NCBI GenBank assembly: GCA_050287105.1
Contig: JBNKBG010000078.1
Span: 1 to 11,046 of the forward strand
Direction of reading: 5' to 3'
From: JAPHTQ01 sp050287105
Lineage (GTDB): Bacteria > Pseudomonadota > Gammaproteobacteria > Thiohalomonadales > Thiohalomonadaceae
Length of the DNA: 11,046 nt
Below are positions 9,687 to 11,046 of the stretch, in pieces. Numbering within the stretch: the stretch's first letter is position 1; every line of letters begins with the position of its first letter. Below the pieces are notes generated by a model. That model saw only the letters and a list, made by a program, of their open reading frames with translations. It did not search any database and was not told the origin of the DNA. Made by a program: the position numbers and the translations under genes.

Positions 9687-9700
9687 GGTGAGAGTTCTTT
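9687..9700. repeat. Left flanking motif of the RAYT gene
   Basis: GGTGAGAGTTCTTT matches, in inverted orientation at 11 of 14 positions, the motif at 10478-10491 on the other side of the transposase gene. It sits 20 bases beyond the transposase stop codon, in the 66-base gap after the PAP2 gene. It resembles the GGGTCAGAG...CTTT motifs that often flank Y1 transposases of this type, a statement from memory. Confidence 0.5.
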
Positions 9701-9720
9701 TCCGGGCTACCCACCCCAGA

Positions 9721-10422
9721 TTATTCGTCACTTTCACTAGGCTTACTCGGCCGTCCCCTCCTTGCCTGCCCAACTTTCAGCTTCAGCTTGTCCTCAATTA
9801 TCTGCCGAAAATAATCATTCCCCAATGGCGTACCCGTCTGCCAGGCAGAGCGGATACTATCCAACACCCCCTTATCCAAATGGGCCTGAAAAAGGGCTTT
9901 GTATGCCTCAATGCGCGTTGGTTTACTTCGGCCCAGGGCGATGTAGAGCGGATGGGGAACCACTAGTTCATCATTTTTCCCCTGAGCATTGTGGCGATGG
10001 CTTGACCAGCGGTATTGCCCCGGCGCTCGAACCATATTCGCTCGGACAGGATTTAATTCAATGTACCGCATACAGGTAAGAAGGTATTCGTCATCATGGA
10101 TGAGACTGGCTTTGTAACGACCTTCCCAAATAGAACCGCTAGTGCCGTAGGTGTGGTTGATGTAGGGAACGTAATGCCTGCCGACATACTGCATCATCCG
10201 TGTAACACCATCTTTGTCCTGGGTAGTTGCAAGGATGTGGATATGGTTGGTCATCAGGGCGTAGGCGTGAATATCTACCTTGTAGCGCTCGGTGCCCTCC
10301 TTCAACCAACGTAGATACGCCAAATAGTCGTTATCTTCAAAGAAAACCGGTTCACGGCTGTGACCGCGCTGGACGATGTGAACGGGTACGCCCGGCAGAA
10401 AGAATCGGGGTTTTCTTGGCAT
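9721..10422 (-). CDS. REP-associated tyrosine transposase (RAYT, Y1/HUH family)
   Basis: A 233-residue single-strand nuclease of the Transposase_17 (Y1) superfamily. NHIHIL at 59-64 carries the HUH metal-binding pair His60/His62. MMQYVGRHYVPYIN at 76-89 contains the candidate catalytic tyrosines (Tyr84 or Tyr87). GSIWEGRYKASLI and YIELNPVRANMV, followed by YRWSSHR, are the RAYT hallmarks. The basic C-terminal tail RRGRPSK resembles an AT-hook. Proteins of this family cut and rejoin REP palindromes rather than mobilising a full insertion sequence. The ATG at 10420-10422 has AAAGGG about 8-10 bases upstream, located in the loop of a short hairpin. The gene is convergent with the PAP2 gene. It appears intact, with no frameshift or internal stop. 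Confidence 0.93.
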   Translation of the reverse strand: MPRKPRFFLPGVPVHIVQRGHSREPVFFEDNDYLAYLRWLKEGTERYKVDIHAYALMTNHIHILATTQDKDGVTRMMQYVGRHYVPYINHTYGTSGSIWEGRYKASLIHDDEYLLTCMRYIELNPVRANMVRAPGQYRWSSHRHNAQGKNDELVVPHPLYIALGRSKPTRIEAYKALFQAHLDKGVLDSIRSAWQTGTPLGNDYFRQIIEDKLKLKVGQARRGRPSKPSESDE

Positions 10423-10452
10423 TGCACTGCCCTTTCAGGTTGAGTCAGTGCA
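10423..10452 (-). promoter_or_regulatory. Hairpin in the RAYT 5' leader around the ribosome site
   Basis: Seven-base perfect arms TGCACTG/CAGTGCA (10423-10429 and 10446-10452) enclose a 16-base loop. The 3' arm of the transcript form touches the start codon, and the likely ribosome site AAAGGG lies in the loop and stem base. Folding could limit translation or, in DNA, serve as a binding palindrome for the transposase. Both roles are inference. Confidence 0.45.
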
Positions 10453-10477
10453 GGTTACTACAAGGCGGGGAGCAATT

Positions 10478-10491
10478 AAAGGGCTCTGACC
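10478..10491. repeat. Right flanking motif of the RAYT gene
   Basis: AAAGGGCTCTGACC (reverse complement GGTCAGAGCCCTTT) pairs in inverted orientation with the motif at 9687-9700. It is preceded by AATT and ends exactly where the IS10-like terminus begins, so the outer part of this flank may have been displaced by that insertion. Confidence 0.5.
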
Positions 10492-10510
10492 CTGAGTGAT
10501 CCCCACGAAA
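10492..10510. repeat. Terminal inverted repeat end of the IS10-like element
   Basis: CTGAGTGATCCCCACGAAA ends immediately before the transposase stop codon at 10511-10513. The first 13 bases differ from the remembered IS10 inside end at one position. The exact boundary could be one base either way because the flanking base is also C. Confidence 0.65.
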
Positions 10511-11046
10511 TCACCAGCCCTCACCATGTTTCCGTATCGTCTCATGCAATACTTCGGCGAGACAAGGCAACTTATCGAGTTCAAACCTGAATCGTGGATC
10601 TCCTGCGATCCGTAATCCCAGATAGATAACCGAAAGCATATTGCGATTTTTGATTGAGTTTGCCTGATACTGCAAATGCTGATTGGTAAGACGTGCAGAG
10701 ATACCTAGCAGCCAAAGCACAAATGTTGCGATCATGGCGACCAGCAAGAGAAGCTGTAACCGTTTTAGAGAGCGACTGCGATTAAGTTCGAAGCCAATAC
10801 CGTATCGTACGCTTTTAACATCCCGAAAGGCCTCTTCCACCTGCATGCGGGTTTTGTAGATGTTGACGACACGCTTTGTCAGTTTCGATGTAGCAGGAAG
10901 CGAGGTGACCAATAGCCATGGTTCACGTTCACGTGTGGCACACCGTTCGCTTTTTGCAGAGCGGGCACGCTCACCTGTGAGGGTCAGTTTAGAACGCCCT
11001 TTCGATTTTCCCGTGTAGAGCACAAAGTGACAGGTGATGGGCTCAC
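10511..11046 (-). CDS. IS10-type (IS4 family) DDE transposase, C-terminal part
   Basis: The frame is open to the right edge, so this is the last 178 or so codons of a transposase that in IS10 is about 400 residues. The YKTRMQVEEAFRDVK segment is the Y-(2)-R-(3)-E-(6)-K signature of the IS4 family and contains the catalytic Glu of the DDE triad. The two Asp residues would be outside the window. Downstream, YGIGFELNRSRS, a hydrophobic helix and YQANSIKNRNMLSVIYLGL follow the order seen in IS10 transposase. It catalyses cut-and-paste transposition in IS10 relatives. A GTG at 11021-11023 is an internal codon, not the start, because the upstream codons continue the conserved sequence. The protein ends HGEGW, 17 codon-free bases from the element end. 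Confidence 0.93.
   Translation of the reverse strand, partial: EPITCHFVLYTGKSKGRSKLTLTGERARSAKSERCATREREPWLLVTSLPATSKLTKRVVNIYKTRMQVEEAFRDVKSVRYGIGFELNRSRSLKRLQLLLLVAMIATFVLWLLGISARLTNQHLQYQANSIKNRNMLSVIYLGLRIAGDPRFRFELDKLPCLAEVLHETIRKHGEGW

Larger units (their letters stand above)
10492..11046. mobile_element. IS10-like (IS4 family) insertion sequence, partial
   Basis: The element begins at CTGAGTGATCCCC (10492-10504), which closely resembles the IS10 inside end as I recall it (CTGAGAGATCCCC). It contains the 3' part of an IS10-type transposase gene on the minus strand and runs off the right edge. The visible end is the one next to the transposase stop codon. The other end and a target duplication (9 bp in IS10) are outside the window, so intactness cannot be judged. 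Confidence 0.85.

Noticed and set aside
9655..9720. Terminator between the PAP2 gene and the RAYT gene
   Set aside because: Only a very short GGGTAGCCC-type fold is present with no T-run; nothing convincing.
11021..11023. GTG as the start of the IS transposase
   Set aside because: The upstream codons stay open to the window edge and continue the conserved transposase sequence, so the gene is cut by the window and this GTG is internal.

Overview
The window looks like chromosome from a gammaproteobacterium. CarA, CarB, GreA, YhbY and RlmE all align closely, from memory, with their Escherichia coli counterparts. The order carA-carB-greA next to a divergent yhbY/rlmE pair is the arrangement known from Pseudomonas and its relatives. 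A DUF4149 membrane protein after greA and a REP-associated (RAYT) transposase fit an environmental, possibly sulfur-oxidiser-like gammaproteobacterium. That last placement is inference; the genus cannot be read from the sequence.

Bases 1-6180 are conserved housekeeping DNA. At the left edge is the 5' part of rlmE (23S rRNA 2'-O-methyltransferase, minus strand). An intergenic region with a long inverted repeat follows, then yhbY (ribosome-assembly RNA-binding protein, plus strand). Its 3' end overlaps the end of a minus-strand operon that reads carA, carB, greA, DUF4149 membrane protein. carA and carB encode the two subunits of carbamoyl-phosphate synthetase, which supplies pyrimidine and arginine synthesis. 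carB and greA overlap by one base. carA probably starts at a TTG behind a strong ribosome site. Its roughly 100-base leader holds a 13-bp hairpin, and a plausible sigma-70 promoter lies upstream.

Bases 6181-9654 are more accessory. After a REP-like palindrome comes a plus-strand pair: a large CPA1-type cation/proton antiporter with a long cytoplasmic helical region and a C-terminal cyclic-nucleotide-binding domain, and a PAP2-superfamily phosphatase with a lipoprotein signal. The second gene starts inside the end of the first, so they are probably co-translated. This is the least ordinary part of the window.

Bases 9655-11046 are mobile DNA. A RAYT (HUH/Y1) transposase is flanked by short imperfect inverted motifs. 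An IS10-like (IS4 family) element abuts the outer motif and runs off the right edge.

I see no CRISPR array, tRNA, rRNA or classical defence system. The best leads are the cyclic-nucleotide-binding antiporter coupled to a PAP2 lipoprotein, the carA leader structure, the REP-like/RAYT/IS nesting, and two unusual substitutions in conserved motifs (RlmE and CarB).
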